Assembly: GCA_028551475.1 (NCBI GenBank)
Contig: CM052356.1
Coordinates: 29,725,884 to 29,789,883, forward strand
Reading direction: 5' to 3'
Source: Casuarina equisetifolia
Taxonomy: Eukaryota; Streptophyta; Magnoliopsida; Fagales; Casuarinaceae
Length of the DNA stretch: 64,000 nucleotides
Below, piece by piece: positions 11,801 through 21,527 of this stretch (its first letter is position 1; each line of letters starts with the position of its first letter). The notes under the pieces were generated by a model. That model made no database searches. It was not told the DNA's origin and was given only the letters and a program-made list of their open reading frames with translations. Both the position numbers and the translations under genes were made by a program.

Positions 11801-12254
11801 ACTATCCACAGTAGATCAGGTGGCTAAATGGAATAGTTCAGTAGATCTACAATGCAACCTCTGCCAACAAGAAGAAGAATCACATGAACATTTATTTTTT
11901 AAGTGCAGGTCCACAAACTACATCTGGAAGGCTTTGTTAGACATGAATGGATTAACTCAAAAAATTGAACACTGGAAAGCTGAAATATGTTGGATGATCA
12001 AGACTGTTAAGAAGAAGAGCTTTGCAGCTACTTTGCTTAGTATATCTTTCAAGGCCATATTGTATCACATTTGGAGCGAAAGGAATAGAAGAAGATTCAG
12101 CAATACAAGTTTAGAAAACTCAACCATTATTGTTAAAATCAAGAAGGATGTGAGAAGCAAGATTTCATCTACTAGAAGAGTTAAGCTTACAAATTGTAAT
12201 AAATTTTTACAAGAGCTTTGGAATTTGCCAAGTGCAATATTTGAGCTTAGATGA
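8863..12254 (+). pseudogene. LINE ORF2 (endonuclease, reverse transcriptase, zf-RVT), copy A
   Basis: The APE-type endonuclease starts at ATG 8863 with FSWNVRGLNKSPKQ and carries LLEHK and LVGDFN. The reverse transcriptase shows APGPDGYN (about 10238), KVDIMKAYDSIDW, GLRQGDPLSPFLF and HLCFADNLFLFAHGD, where the usual FADD is FADN. A zf-RVT region follows with CNLCQQEEESHEHLFFKC (about 11850). The frame is broken by TAG at 9331, TGA at 9655, TGA at 10283 (from a likely Trp codon) and TAG at 11745, plus shifts near 9660-9725 and 11200-11225. Losing an active-site Asp alone would abolish polymerase activity. Most of these lesions are shared by copies B and C. Confidence 0.9.
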
Positions 12255-13017
12255 TGATATTTTGTAATCGAACAATCTTGTAAATTTTTTTACGGGTGAT
12301 ATATAATTTGACCTTTCACCAAAAAAAAAAAAATCTATTTGAGACTTCAAGTTTTAATACAGTTGATTATGTAGAAAAATTAGGAACAAAAAGTTAATCA
12401 AAGTAGAGACGAAAATCTTCTTCCCTTGGGATTTTGCAAGCCCTCTATAAGCTTTGAAGGTGAGGGGTAAACTGCCAACGCACTAATCTCTAGCATTGAT
12501 CAACAAACTTTGGTTCTTCCTTGTCTTTCTTCTGATTGCTGTACGCATCTCTACTACACATTCTCTTTTATGGCATTCAATTCAGGAGCCTAGTTGCTCG
12601 GATGTTTACCATATTTTAACTTCTTTTGCTCGTGGTCACCATTATTGTCAAATATATTGTAAGGTCGTTTACTGTGGTAAGAAAGTGTTACAAGTTAAGC
12701 AACGCCATTAGACAGAAATTAATCCAAAATTTTATGTTGAATCCATTGTCGTGAGCTGTTGATTCATAAAGAAGCTCCACATTCGTGTAAAAAATAAAAA
12801 TTAGAAAAAAAAAATTAGTTGATTTCATAGCATTGGATGCTTAACTATTAAGATATACTAGAACAGTGTCACAAGTTAAGCATCACAATTAAAAAGAAAT
12901 CAAACTGGCCACACTATACCGAGAGAAGCAAAGCATCATTAAGCTCCATCTTGTAAATGGGTTTCAGCTGTAGCGCAGTATAAAGAAAAAGAAAATACCT
13001 TCCAAATGAAGTAAGCA

Positions 13018-13038
13018 AAGGAGTTTCGGAAACTCCTT
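13018..13038. repeat. 10-bp-arm inverted repeat upstream of gene 2
   Basis: The arms are the same as at 526-546 and the central base is G. Further copies are at 32521-32541 (copy B) and 46627-46647 (copy C). The function is unknown. Confidence 0.6.
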
Positions 13039-13752
13039 TTGCTTATTTAATTCACACTTTCTACATATAGGTATCCAGCATTGGAGGTAGAACCAACTAG
13101 CAACCAATCATTTTGGAAACTAAGCATGCGCCAGAAGTCCATTTGAAAGATCTGGTTGGCTTTGTTATCCTCAGCTGCTGCACATTTCTTTCCTAGCTGC
13201 GGAAGTGCTCCGAGGCCAAGGTACTTTTCTCTGATTTCCAGGCATTTTAAGTACACCTGGATTCCATTGCATTTCTGGTGTACACATCTCGTTTACTACG
13301 TGCATGAGGGTGCTTTTTCTTTATCCAGCCACTTAAAATCTATTCTTTTTCTGTCTTTCTTTTCTCCTGTTTTTCTTTGAAGTTGCTCCATGGAAGACCT
13401 ATTTTTAGTCCTCAGTAGGTAGGCGAATGTGACTTTCCATTGGTTGCTTCCGTGGTTATTTTTTAAATCGGTCCATGGACGAGATTTTTCCTAGGAACAT
13501 CAAACGAGAAAGGTCCAAAAAGAAACTTAAGCTGGAAAGTTACCTATACAATCAAGCAATGCAATGTTCTTGGAATATGGAATAAGATCTTATTCTTCTT
13601 CCTTTTACCTTTTGACTGAAACAGCTAGTCATGCAAGCCTTCCCCCCCCCACCTTTTTTCTCTTATGTTCCAATTCGTTCCTGTTTTTGTGCACATCATG
13701 AGGGAATAGAAGGAAAAAAGAGAACTACTAGCTCTTACATATGAATTCAGAA

Positions 13753-13979
13753 TGTTATTTTTCTTTTTTCTTTTTTTTTTAATGGATATGTGAGTTTATT
13801 CATTAAAGAATAAAGAAATATAAAAATTTAAGAACATATTTCAGCATTACAATTTATCTAAAAAATATATATAATTTAAAATTTTTCAATTATAACACAA
13901 TAAAACATTCACTTGAAAGAATTTAATATTCTTAAAACATTCGCTTGATACAATTTGGAAGAGTTTGTTATTTTTCTTT
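13753..13979 (-). mobile_element. Very short L1 3' tail with target-site duplication, copy A
   Basis: The body of about 200 bases (13767-13965) begins on the plus strand with a T-run. It continues with ATGGATATGTGAGTTTATTC, which is almost the same as the 3' end of the L1 at 21541-22521. The direct repeat TGTTATTTTTCTTT flanks it at 13753-13766 and 13966-13979. It is extremely 5'-truncated, with no coding left. Confidence 0.8.
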
Positions 13980-14354
13980 ATTGTGCTTTTTTGCTCTGCA
14001 AGTCTAGAACACATTAGACGAGATAAGCTGATTGTTAAATTGTTAAGACAATTGTAGAATATAACATAAAATCTCTATTAACAATTTTCTAGATAAAGGA
14101 AGACATCATCAACGATTTAAGATGCATTGATAGTTTCTGTTCGTCGTTTTCTTGAATATTTTCGTCATATTCTGTTTGTGTAAGAAAATAACTTTTGGTG
14201 TCAAATTTAACCATACAATGTTTAGGTTAGGAAATCTGATCATATGCAATTCAATATGTACTTCATCTTCTTATGTTTGGAAGGTGTGTTCATCTATCGA
14301 GAATAAACTTGACTAACTCAAAAGTTTCATAATCGTTTCAGTTGCATTCCCACC

Positions 14355-16253
14355 ATGAACTTCGATCCAGTGCCACATCTGCTAAAGTATCTATGGAATT
14401 CATGGGGTATCGAGATGCTGGTTTTGGTGAGCTTTGCCTTGGAAATTCTCCTCACTGTGTTTGGCGGTCGCAGAAAATACATTCCAGGACTTGGGATAAG
14501 ATTTACAGTTTGGTCTTCCTACCTGCTAATCGGCTCTGTTGTGAAGGTTACCATAGGCAAGCTCACCACATTTGAAATCGCTGACAATGAGGAACACACC
14601 GTCACCTTGGAGCTAAAGGCGCTGTTGGCGCCTTTGCTTTTAGTGCAACTTGGAAACCCAGATACCATTACTGCCTACTCAACAGAAGACAACAGACTAG
14701 GACTCAGGCAAGTAATTAACTTGTTCTTCCAAGTGGGTATTGTTGTTTATATCCTCGTTAGGTGTTGGACTAAACATGAGATCTCATATCTATATCTGCC
14801 AACATTTTTGGCTGGACTAATCAAGTATGGGGAGTCAGCATGGGCTCTCAAGTCAGCCTTGAGAAACTCTGGCATACGCAGAGAGGAAACTGACCCGGAA
14901 GCAAATCTTCCTACTTTGCTCCCACACCTACCAAGTGAGATTCCTGGTCTAGAGTTGATCTTGAAGGCTTATTATCGTTTTGATTGCTTGAAACCACAAC
15001 TTGAGAATTGGCTCTATAAGCCCCTATATGATTCTTACCCATTGATGTCGATTAATGGATATTCGACAGAGGACACGTTCAAAATCATAGATATTGAACT
15101 TGGCTTCATGTATGATGTGCTCTATACAAAGGCACCTATTGTATACACGAGAATCGGTTGCATTCTTCGCATAATCAGTTTTTTCAGTTTAACAAGTACT
15201 TTATGTCTATTCTCAATCTTCTTCAAGAAAGGCTATTTACGGAAGACAGACTCCCGCTATACATTTATAGTGTTGATTACAACTATAATTATAGAGGTGT
15301 ATCAGATCCTGCTGCTACCTTTCTCAGACTGGGCAATAATCCAAATGATTAGGCACCATGACATGCCTTGTATGATGCAATGCTTGAAAGTTCTTGGTCC
15401 ACAGTCATGCCATTGGAGAAGGTGGTCCAATTCATTGGGACAATTCAATCTGTTAGACTTTTGTCTTCACGACAAGCCATTGAAGTTCAGCAGAAGCATT
15501 GAGTTTCATGGCAAGGACATGGAGTTTAGAAGGATTAGGAACAAGACGCGCGTGGAATTTCCCTCCGAATTGAAGGAACTAATAATGCAAGAGTTGAATG
15601 TGCTCGATCGTGTGAGAGGTTCAAAGCCCATCAGCAAAAAAGGTCAATGGGCACTTGGCAGGCATGGATGCCTCGACAAACTCAAATGGAGTGTTAAAAG
15701 GGACTTCGATAAGAGCATCATCATATGGCACCTTGCAACAGACATATGCTACTATTCAGATGTTCCAAGTGATGCTGCAGACTCCCGAAGAGATATGAGC
15801 AGATTGCTATCAAACTATTTAATGTACCTTCTCGCTGTGCGGCCACACATGTTATGCTCCACCACAGCAGATGTCGTATTCCACCATGCCTACATCAGAC
15901 TCGTCAGGCTTTTGACTACTCAATCACCAATAATAACAGATGAGCTAGCCGCCTGTATGACATTGAGAACAGAAAAACTTAAACCAGAATTGGACTTCGA
16001 CAGAGAAAAGGAAAGCATTGTTACATCTAAATGGAATTCTCTTGCGGAGGTACAAGAACTCTCTAAGATTCTAATGGGCCTAGAAAACAAATGGCTCATC
16101 ATAAGTAGTGTTTGGGTGGAGATGTTGTGCTATGCTGCAAGCAATTGCCAACTAGATTACCATGCAGAACAGCTGAGGCGTGGTGGGGGGTTGATCACTC
16201 ATGTCTGGCTTCTCCTAGCACACAAGACAGAGAAGTTCTCCTCCAGCGACTAA
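14355..16253 (+). CDS. DUF4220/DUF594 membrane protein, gene 2, copy A
   Basis: A single exon encodes 632 residues with the same architecture as gene 1: N-terminal membrane segments, the LLLVQLGNPDTITAYS motif, and a DUF594 end with EMLCYAASNCQLDYHAEQL. The ATG at 14355 is in the sequence context CACCATGAAC and follows a TTTCAG acceptor by 13 bases. AATAAA lies at 16317-16322. By eye the protein is well over 90% identical to gene 1. It is predicted to be a membrane protein with no known activity. The same protein is encoded at 29306-31204 and 47964-49862. Those copies may be an assembly product, so one real gene is the conservative count. Confidence 0.9.
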   Translation: MNFDPVPHLLKYLWNSWGIEMLVLVSFALEILLTVFGGRRKYIPGLGIRFTVWSSYLLIGSVVKVTIGKLTTFEIADNEEHTVTLELKALLAPLLLVQLGNPDTITAYSTEDNRLGLRQVINLFFQVGIVVYILVRCWTKHEISYLYLPTFLAGLIKYGESAWALKSALRNSGIRREETDPEANLPTLLPHLPSEIPGLELILKAYYRFDCLKPQLENWLYKPLYDSYPLMSINGYSTEDTFKIIDIELGFMYDVLYTKAPIVYTRIGCILRIISFFSLTSTLCLFSIFFKKGYLRKTDSRYTFIVLITTIIIEVYQILLLPFSDWAIIQMIRHHDMPCMMQCLKVLGPQSCHWRRWSNSLGQFNLLDFCLHDKPLKFSRSIEFHGKDMEFRRIRNKTRVEFPSELKELIMQELNVLDRVRGSKPISKKGQWALGRHGCLDKLKWSVKRDFDKSIIIWHLATDICYYSDVPSDAADSRRDMSRLLSNYLMYLLAVRPHMLCSTTADVVFHHAYIRLVRLLTTQSPIITDELAACMTLRTEKLKPELDFDREKESIVTSKWNSLAEVQELSKILMGLENKWLIISSVWVEMLCYAASNCQLDYHAEQLRRGGGLITHVWLLLAHKTEKFSSSD

Positions 16254-17324
16254 TGCATGCATATGTTTTGAGGCACTTTACATGTAATCTTGTAAAAATA
16301 TCCCCATTATTTGATGAATAAATCTCACATGTAAAGGTTAGAGTGATTTACTTCAAATGTTGGCTTGAGCCAGGATGTGTACTTCAATTAAGCTTGTAAT
16401 ACATGGTCTTTGCCTGTATTTGGGCCGTAAATATCTCCATGTTATTGAAAGGTTTCAATTTGTTTGTCATGGCATCCCAATGCTTACAGCCAAAAACCAC
16501 CTCTATTCGCATAATTTCGATCTTAATCTTGCCGCAATAGTGACCAAATGAGGAAAAAGAATGTGAAAGGCGGATGCTAATCCAACGAACAATTCCATCC
16601 TAGATTACCGTGAAAGCCAAAAATGCTCTGAGCTACCTTACTTCTCCTCCCGTAGAGATCCTGTAACATAAATATAGATGAGTACTCTAAAAACACAATG
16701 GAAAAGTACCAAGGGCGAGCTTATTTTATGGAAAATTTCGGAATCTTAAGTAGCATTGTTAGAAAGTTTCTGGACCCGAGGTACGTCTCTTCAAAAAGCA
16801 TTTGTGAAGGTTTTCAAGCAATCTCTATCTCACAGCTACCAATCCCAGATGAGAAAAAGGACTTGTCAGCGAAATGTCTTTCTATTATGGTTTTGCGTTG
16901 CAAGAAAATGGAAATAAACTAGAGACTTTAAGGGAAGTTTGAAACTAAGAACGGAAAAGGACATTTCACTAAGGAAGCAACCAAGCCTGAATCCTTTAAA
17001 AGTTTCACGCGATGGGTTCAAGGAAGAGAATAAAGCAGAAAGTGCACTACCATGATAACCATGAATACAAGCATGCAAAAACACTATTACAAGATTGGTA
17101 TCATTTGCTCCCCTAACTTGATTTTGGAAGTGGCCTACTAACCCAAAACGTAGAGGCCGTCTATAAAGATCAACTAGTTCATAGGCATATGGTAGCATTG
17201 GTAAAGGTATATCCTAGAAAGCAAGAAAAAAATCGATCTTCTCCCCTTTGGGTTCTTTGATTCAGATTTTCTTTAATCATTGGGATTGAAAGTGAAACTG
17301 ACAGCGTACGAATTCCTTAGCCTT
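16254..17324. other. Intergenic region between genes 2 and 3
   Basis: The first about 480 bases are the family 3' flank shared with gene 1. Beyond 16735 I see no gene. Several open frames on both strands have no recognisable domain and no codon pattern that I trust. Confidence 0.45.
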
Positions 17325-17422
17325 TGATCATTAACCCTGGTTCTTTCATTCCTTTGATCAGGTCGCTGTATAAACACAATACATTGTCTCGCCTGACTCA
17401 AGCCAGGATTCCAGCTGCTCAG
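17325..17422 (+). promoter_or_regulatory. Conserved leader, probable 5' UTR exon of gene 3
   Basis: This stretch resembles the leaders near 52-150 (gene 1) and 12508-12602 (gene 2), which share a TGGTTCTTCC-like start and a CAGGAGCCTAGTTGCTC-like end. It finishes in GCTCAG followed by GTATTTGC, a good plant splice donor. A matching acceptor TTTCTTTCAG ends at 18744, so the inferred 5' UTR intron is 17423-18744. Transcript evidence is not available here. Equivalent sites are 28137-28234 (minus) and 50934-51031. Confidence 0.45.
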
Positions 17423-18744
17423 GTATTTGCAATATGTTGTAAGGTCTTTTTCTATGTGGGAAGCATTTTTGTCTTGAAATGGTTCTTTTTTTATAGAAGA
17501 GAGTTCCATATTAGCCATTCGAAAAGATCCAGAAACTCAAATTGCTATCCGATTTCGACAAGGTTCGGTTAGAGTTGGAACGCTTCATCTTTTGGTTATT
17601 GGGACAATCTCAAATTAGACCCCACCTATATTTATTGTGACACTTCAAATCCTTAGCCATCATTTCGACGGGATCAGTTTCCATCGTTTGGAAACGAGGT
17701 TTTCCAGATCAAATGTGCAAACCACTTGGTGCACGTACTGGAATTTCTGGGGTCTTCTGAGCTGATCTGTTAGTGTTTGTGAAAGCTTCCATTTTTGCTG
17801 TGAGTTCAGGTCCATTTCATACATTTTCAGCGATTGCCATAGGACATTCCCGAAACATTTACTTTTGTTCGGTTTTACCGAGCCCAGATGTGTGTCTTCT
17901 TCCCACCAACGCTTGTTATCAGAAATCTTATCATTCTCAGCATTTATGTTTCCTATGCAAACCAAGTCTTGAGTAGTTTTAGGTGGATCCAACTCTATCA
18001 AGATCTTAAGGTGGTCTTAAATGATGAGAAGGGAAAAGAAATAAAATAAATCTACGTATCTTTGTAATCGAACCAAATTTGAAATAAGTTATAAACTTTA
18101 TAAGTCATAAAATTTATATAAAATAACTATTGATTTACGCTAAATTTTCCGTCACTTTCGTGAATTATAATCTCAAGTTAATATAGTTCAGCTCAATAAT
18201 AGAGTTCAGCTCAAAAGTCCTTTTCTTCCCATATGAAGCCCTCTTTCACAGAATAAAAGTATTACCAAACTAAATTCATAACATGATAGATTGTTAAATC
18301 CTAATACTGATATAGAGCTTTAAATGGAAAGTTCTATATTATGAGAGTTCTAGTAGACTATAATTAAGAGAATTCAAAACATATATCACCTATGATACCT
18401 TTCAACATATATTAATAATATGCTGCTCGAAATAAAGGATTATGTCCATTTGTCAATTTTTTCTTTTAAAAGCTTGCAACTTTGCTTGGAGCATTAAAGT
18501 ACTAAGCAATTTTTTTTTCTTTTTTATTTAGAATCAAACACAGTAATACCCTACCTAACTTCAAATTCTTCACCTAATGATTAGTGGCCCCTACTAACTT
18601 ATCACTCAACCAATAGGCCTTGCAATAATAAGCATTTCTTTGGGCTATGATGATGGCAAACTCTAACGGGGATGATTGAGCACCAATACTTTCCTTTCTC
18701 TCCTTTCTTTATACCAGTGACAATAGCTTCTCAATTTCTTTCAG
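17423..18744 (+). other. Inferred 5' UTR intron of gene 3
   Basis: AT-rich sequence with GT and AG ends at the inferred boundaries. A 113-codon open frame lies antisense at 17660-18001; it has no domain that I recognise. Nothing else is seen. Confidence 0.4.
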
Positions 18745-18773
18745 CTACATTATAAACTTTGGCACGAGGGGCC

Positions 18774-20678
18774 ATGAACATGATGGATGTACTTCCGGGA
18801 CAACTGAAGATGCTCTGGGACGCATGGGGAATTTACATGCTGGTCATAGTGAGCTTCGCTTTGCAAATTGTGCTCACCCTCTTCGGCAGCCGCAGAAGGT
18901 ACAAACCCGAAATCAGAATCAGATTTACAGTGTGGTTTGCCTACTTCCTCTCTGGCGCCGTGGAGAAGATCATTATGGGCAAGCTCACTACACTTCAGCC
19001 CCAGAACGCACAGCAACAGCAAACTCCTATAGAGCTGAAGGCACTGCTGGCGCCGTTACTTTTAGTGCAGATTGGGAATCCAGATGCCATTACTGCCTAC
19101 TCTCTAGAAGACAATCGACTGGGATTAAGGCAGATTCTTAGCCTACTGTTCCAAGTGGGTGTTGTTGTATATATCCTGATCAAGTGCTGGACGGATACTC
19201 TCCTCTCCTTCCTCTACTTCCCGACGTTTTCTGCCGGAATCATCAAGTATGGCGAGTCGGTATGGGCTCTCAAGTCAGCATTCTGGAACTCTGGTTTAAC
19301 CATCGAGGAAATAGACCAAGAAGAGCATGCTCCTGCTCTACTCAGAAAGCTGCCCGAGGACATCGCCGGTCTAGAATTGATCTTGAAGGGTTACTACCGT
19401 TTTAACTGCTTGAAGCCCCACCTAGAAAACTGGCTCTACCAGCCATTTTATGAGTCTCTACCATGGATGTCCATTGATGAATATTCAGCTGAGGATGTCT
19501 TCACAATTACAGATGCTGAACTTGGCTTCATGTACGACGTGCTCTATACAAAGGCGCCTATAGTCTATACTTGGATAGGTTTGCTTCTCCGAATCATCAG
19601 CTTCTTTGGTCTAGCTTTCACTTTTTGTGTACTCACCATCATGTTCAAGGATGGATTCTTGCGTCATATGGATGCGGGCTTTACCTATTTTTTGGTAATT
19701 GGAGCCATAATGGTAGAGGTTTATCAGATCATTCTTCTACCTTTCTCAGATTGGGCGATAGTTGGAATAATGAAGCACCACTATATCCCCATGGCGATGC
19801 CATGCTTGCGAGTCCTCGTTCCACGGTCATACAAGTGGAAAAGGTGGTCTAATAAATTGGGGCAGTTCAATTTGCTAGACTTTTGCCTCCATGATAAGCA
19901 ACTAAAGCTCCGTCCAATCCTCAAGTTCCGTGGATTTGACATGAAGCTCAGAAAGCATTTTAGGCGGACCCGTGTGGATTTCCCCAGAGAATTGAAAAAC
20001 TTGGTGGTTCAGGAAATGAAAGAGGTGGACAGAGAAAGTGGTTCAAAGCCGATCACCCAAAGAGGTCAATGGGCACTTGAAAGGTATGGATGCCTCAACC
20101 ATGATTTCAAATGGAGTGTCAAGAGAGATTTCGACAAGAGCATTACCATATGGCATATCGCAACAGATATCTGCTATCATGCAGATGTTCAATCCGATGC
20201 CCCAGACTCCCTAATTGAAACGAGTAGACTGCTTTCTAACTACATGATGTATCTTCTGGTGATGCGTCCTCACATGTTATGCAGCACCATCGGGAATATC
20301 GTCTTTCAACATGCTTCCACAGAGCTGATCGAGTATTTCAGAACCCATCCACTGTTTCCAAGAGACGAACGTGAAGCCTGCAAGATTTTACGGACAGAAG
20401 AAATTCCCAAGGACAGAAACTCTAGCAGAAAGAAGGAAACCGTGGTCACATCGAAATGGAATGTGCTGAAGGATGCACAAAGATTAGCTAGAAACCTGAT
20501 GGCTATGGAGAACAGATGGCAGATCATAAGCAGCATGTGGATTGAGATGTTGTGTTATGCAGCAAGTAAATGCCCCGTGGATTATCATGCAGGACATCTT
20601 AGGCGAGGTGGGGGATTAATCACTCATGTATGGCTTCTTCTAGCCCATAAGACAAATAAATTCAATACCAGTGACTAA
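18774..20678 (+). CDS. DUF4220/DUF594 membrane protein, gene 3, copy A
   Basis: A single exon encodes 634 residues from the ATG at 18774; an open frame from 18759 begins with TTG and is not a likely start. It is a more distant paralogue of genes 1 and 2. It has membrane segments near residues 14-32, 46-63 and 119-138, a central hydrophobic pair around 275-335, the motif LLLVQIGNPDAITAYSLEDN, and a DUF594 end with EMLCYAASKCPVDYHAGHL and GGGLITHVWLLLAHKT. It uses a somewhat more GC-rich codon set than its neighbours. No activity is known. The same protein occurs at 24881-26785 (minus) and 52383-54287. Confidence 0.9.
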   Translation: MNMMDVLPGQLKMLWDAWGIYMLVIVSFALQIVLTLFGSRRRYKPEIRIRFTVWFAYFLSGAVEKIIMGKLTTLQPQNAQQQQTPIELKALLAPLLLVQIGNPDAITAYSLEDNRLGLRQILSLLFQVGVVVYILIKCWTDTLLSFLYFPTFSAGIIKYGESVWALKSAFWNSGLTIEEIDQEEHAPALLRKLPEDIAGLELILKGYYRFNCLKPHLENWLYQPFYESLPWMSIDEYSAEDVFTITDAELGFMYDVLYTKAPIVYTWIGLLLRIISFFGLAFTFCVLTIMFKDGFLRHMDAGFTYFLVIGAIMVEVYQIILLPFSDWAIVGIMKHHYIPMAMPCLRVLVPRSYKWKRWSNKLGQFNLLDFCLHDKQLKLRPILKFRGFDMKLRKHFRRTRVDFPRELKNLVVQEMKEVDRESGSKPITQRGQWALERYGCLNHDFKWSVKRDFDKSITIWHIATDICYHADVQSDAPDSLIETSRLLSNYMMYLLVMRPHMLCSTIGNIVFQHASTELIEYFRTHPLFPRDEREACKILRTEEIPKDRNSSRKKETVVTSKWNVLKDAQRLARNLMAMENRWQIISSMWIEMLCYAASKCPVDYHAGHLRRGGGLITHVWLLLAHKTNKFNTSD

Positions 20679-21527
20679 TAAATCTTTATAATACTTGTGT
20701 CGGAGATTAAATTTTTCGAAATGAGATTGTTAAATTTGTGCCTATGGTTTACTTTGTTACAAATAAACCCAAGTGATTTGAAAATATACTTGTAAATTCC
20801 CAAAGTATGATTCCACTATGTAGACTCTAGCCACTTTTCTAACAAATAATCATGCAAAATTCAGTTTTTTATTCTTAAATAGGATATTTTAGAAAGAACA
20901 AAAAATATGTTAAAAAAATCAAAATATTGTAACTTATCCCAAAACTAATCACTATTGATTCAAAACCACCTTTTAGTTTGAAGGTTGGTTTACTACTCTT
21001 AGAAATAACCTGAAGTAATAGGTGAACAAAAGGAATATGTGACCTTATATTGAAAGGATTAGTGTACTTAAAAAGACAAATGATCAACACTTTAGGTTCC
21101 TAAGAGATCTTTCTAACCATGAACAATATTCTTAAGTAATTTGTAGATGGGGAATATATTACTTTTATCTATCTTTCTGTTTTTAAAGTTTCATGTGCCT
21201 TTTAGTGTACTAGAAAACAAACATAAGAGACAATTTCATCCTAATTTCTACCTCCTAATAGCGCAATTTAGTAGCCCATATTTAGTTTCAACAACCCTAC
21301 TAAAATCACACCAATACTAGAGCTTTAAAGAGTCATAAAATACTCATAAATAAACACAACACTATCATTGAAACACTAATAGTAAGACTACTTTCCCAAG
21401 GCTACAAAGGTATCCTACAAAATTAAGATATAATATATTTCCCATAACTAATGAATTATTTCTTTCCCTTGTTGTTTTACCTCCCATGGCCTAAGGTTTG
21501 CCAGTCATTTTCCAATGCACTAAGTTG
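20679..21527. other. AT-rich sequence downstream of gene 3
   Basis: No gene, RNA or mobile element is apparent. It presumably includes the 3' UTR of gene 3. It is repeated at about 24032-24880 (copy B, minus) and 54288-55136 (copy C). Confidence 0.4.

Larger units (their letters stand above)
6716..12345 (+). mobile_element. Full-length but inactive plant L1 LINE, copy A
   Basis: The body runs from about 6729 to 12332 and ends in an A-run of about 13. It is flanked by the target-site duplication ATCTATTCGAGAC (6716-6728) and ATCTATTTGAGAC (12333-12345), matching at 12 of 13 positions. In order it holds a C-rich 5' leader (6729-6960), an untranslated stretch to 7435, ORF1 with DUF4283 and a degenerate zinc knuckle, and ORF2 with endonuclease, reverse transcriptase and a zf-RVT region. 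Both ORFs carry stops or frame changes and the catalytic motif reads FADN, so it cannot move by itself. One mismatch in the duplication suggests an insertion of some age. The L1 assignment rests on APE-type endonuclease motifs and domain order. Confidence 0.93.
12500..16735 (+). repeat. Tandem duplication unit 2 (carries DUF594 gene 2), copy A
   Basis: This matches 40-4665 from the leader (GGTTCTTCCTTGTCTTTC near 12510) through the 3' flank. The inserted L1 tail of unit 1 is absent here, and unit 2 has its own small L1 tail at 13767-13965. The 12500-14354 part holds no gene of its own; it is the presumed promoter, leader and 5' UTR intron of gene 2, ending in a CGTTTCAG acceptor at about 14334-14341. 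Confidence 0.85.

Noticed and set aside
13047-13256. 69-codon antisense frame upstream of gene 2, conserved as an open frame in all block copies
   Set aside because: The homologous region upstream of gene 1 is not open, no domain is recognised, and conservation between block copies is uninformative because they are nearly the same sequence.
16866-17198. 110-codon antisense frame downstream of gene 2
   Set aside because: No recognisable domain and no support from splicing or neighbours. A chance open frame is likely.
17660-18001. 113-codon antisense frame inside the inferred gene 3 leader intron
   Set aside because: It has a plausible amino-acid mix but no domain that I recognise, and no homologous frame upstream of genes 1 or 2. 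A protein search giving no hit would confirm rejection.
18762-18770. GGCACGAGG just before the gene 3 ATG resembles a classical cDNA-library adaptor
   Set aside because: It sits in continuous genomic sequence with matching flanks in every copy and is only nine bases, so chance is the simplest explanation.
18759-18773. Five-codon N-terminal extension of gene 3 from a TTG
   Set aside because: Plant nuclear genes normally start at ATG, and the next codons give an ATG at 18774 that fits the family N-terminus.
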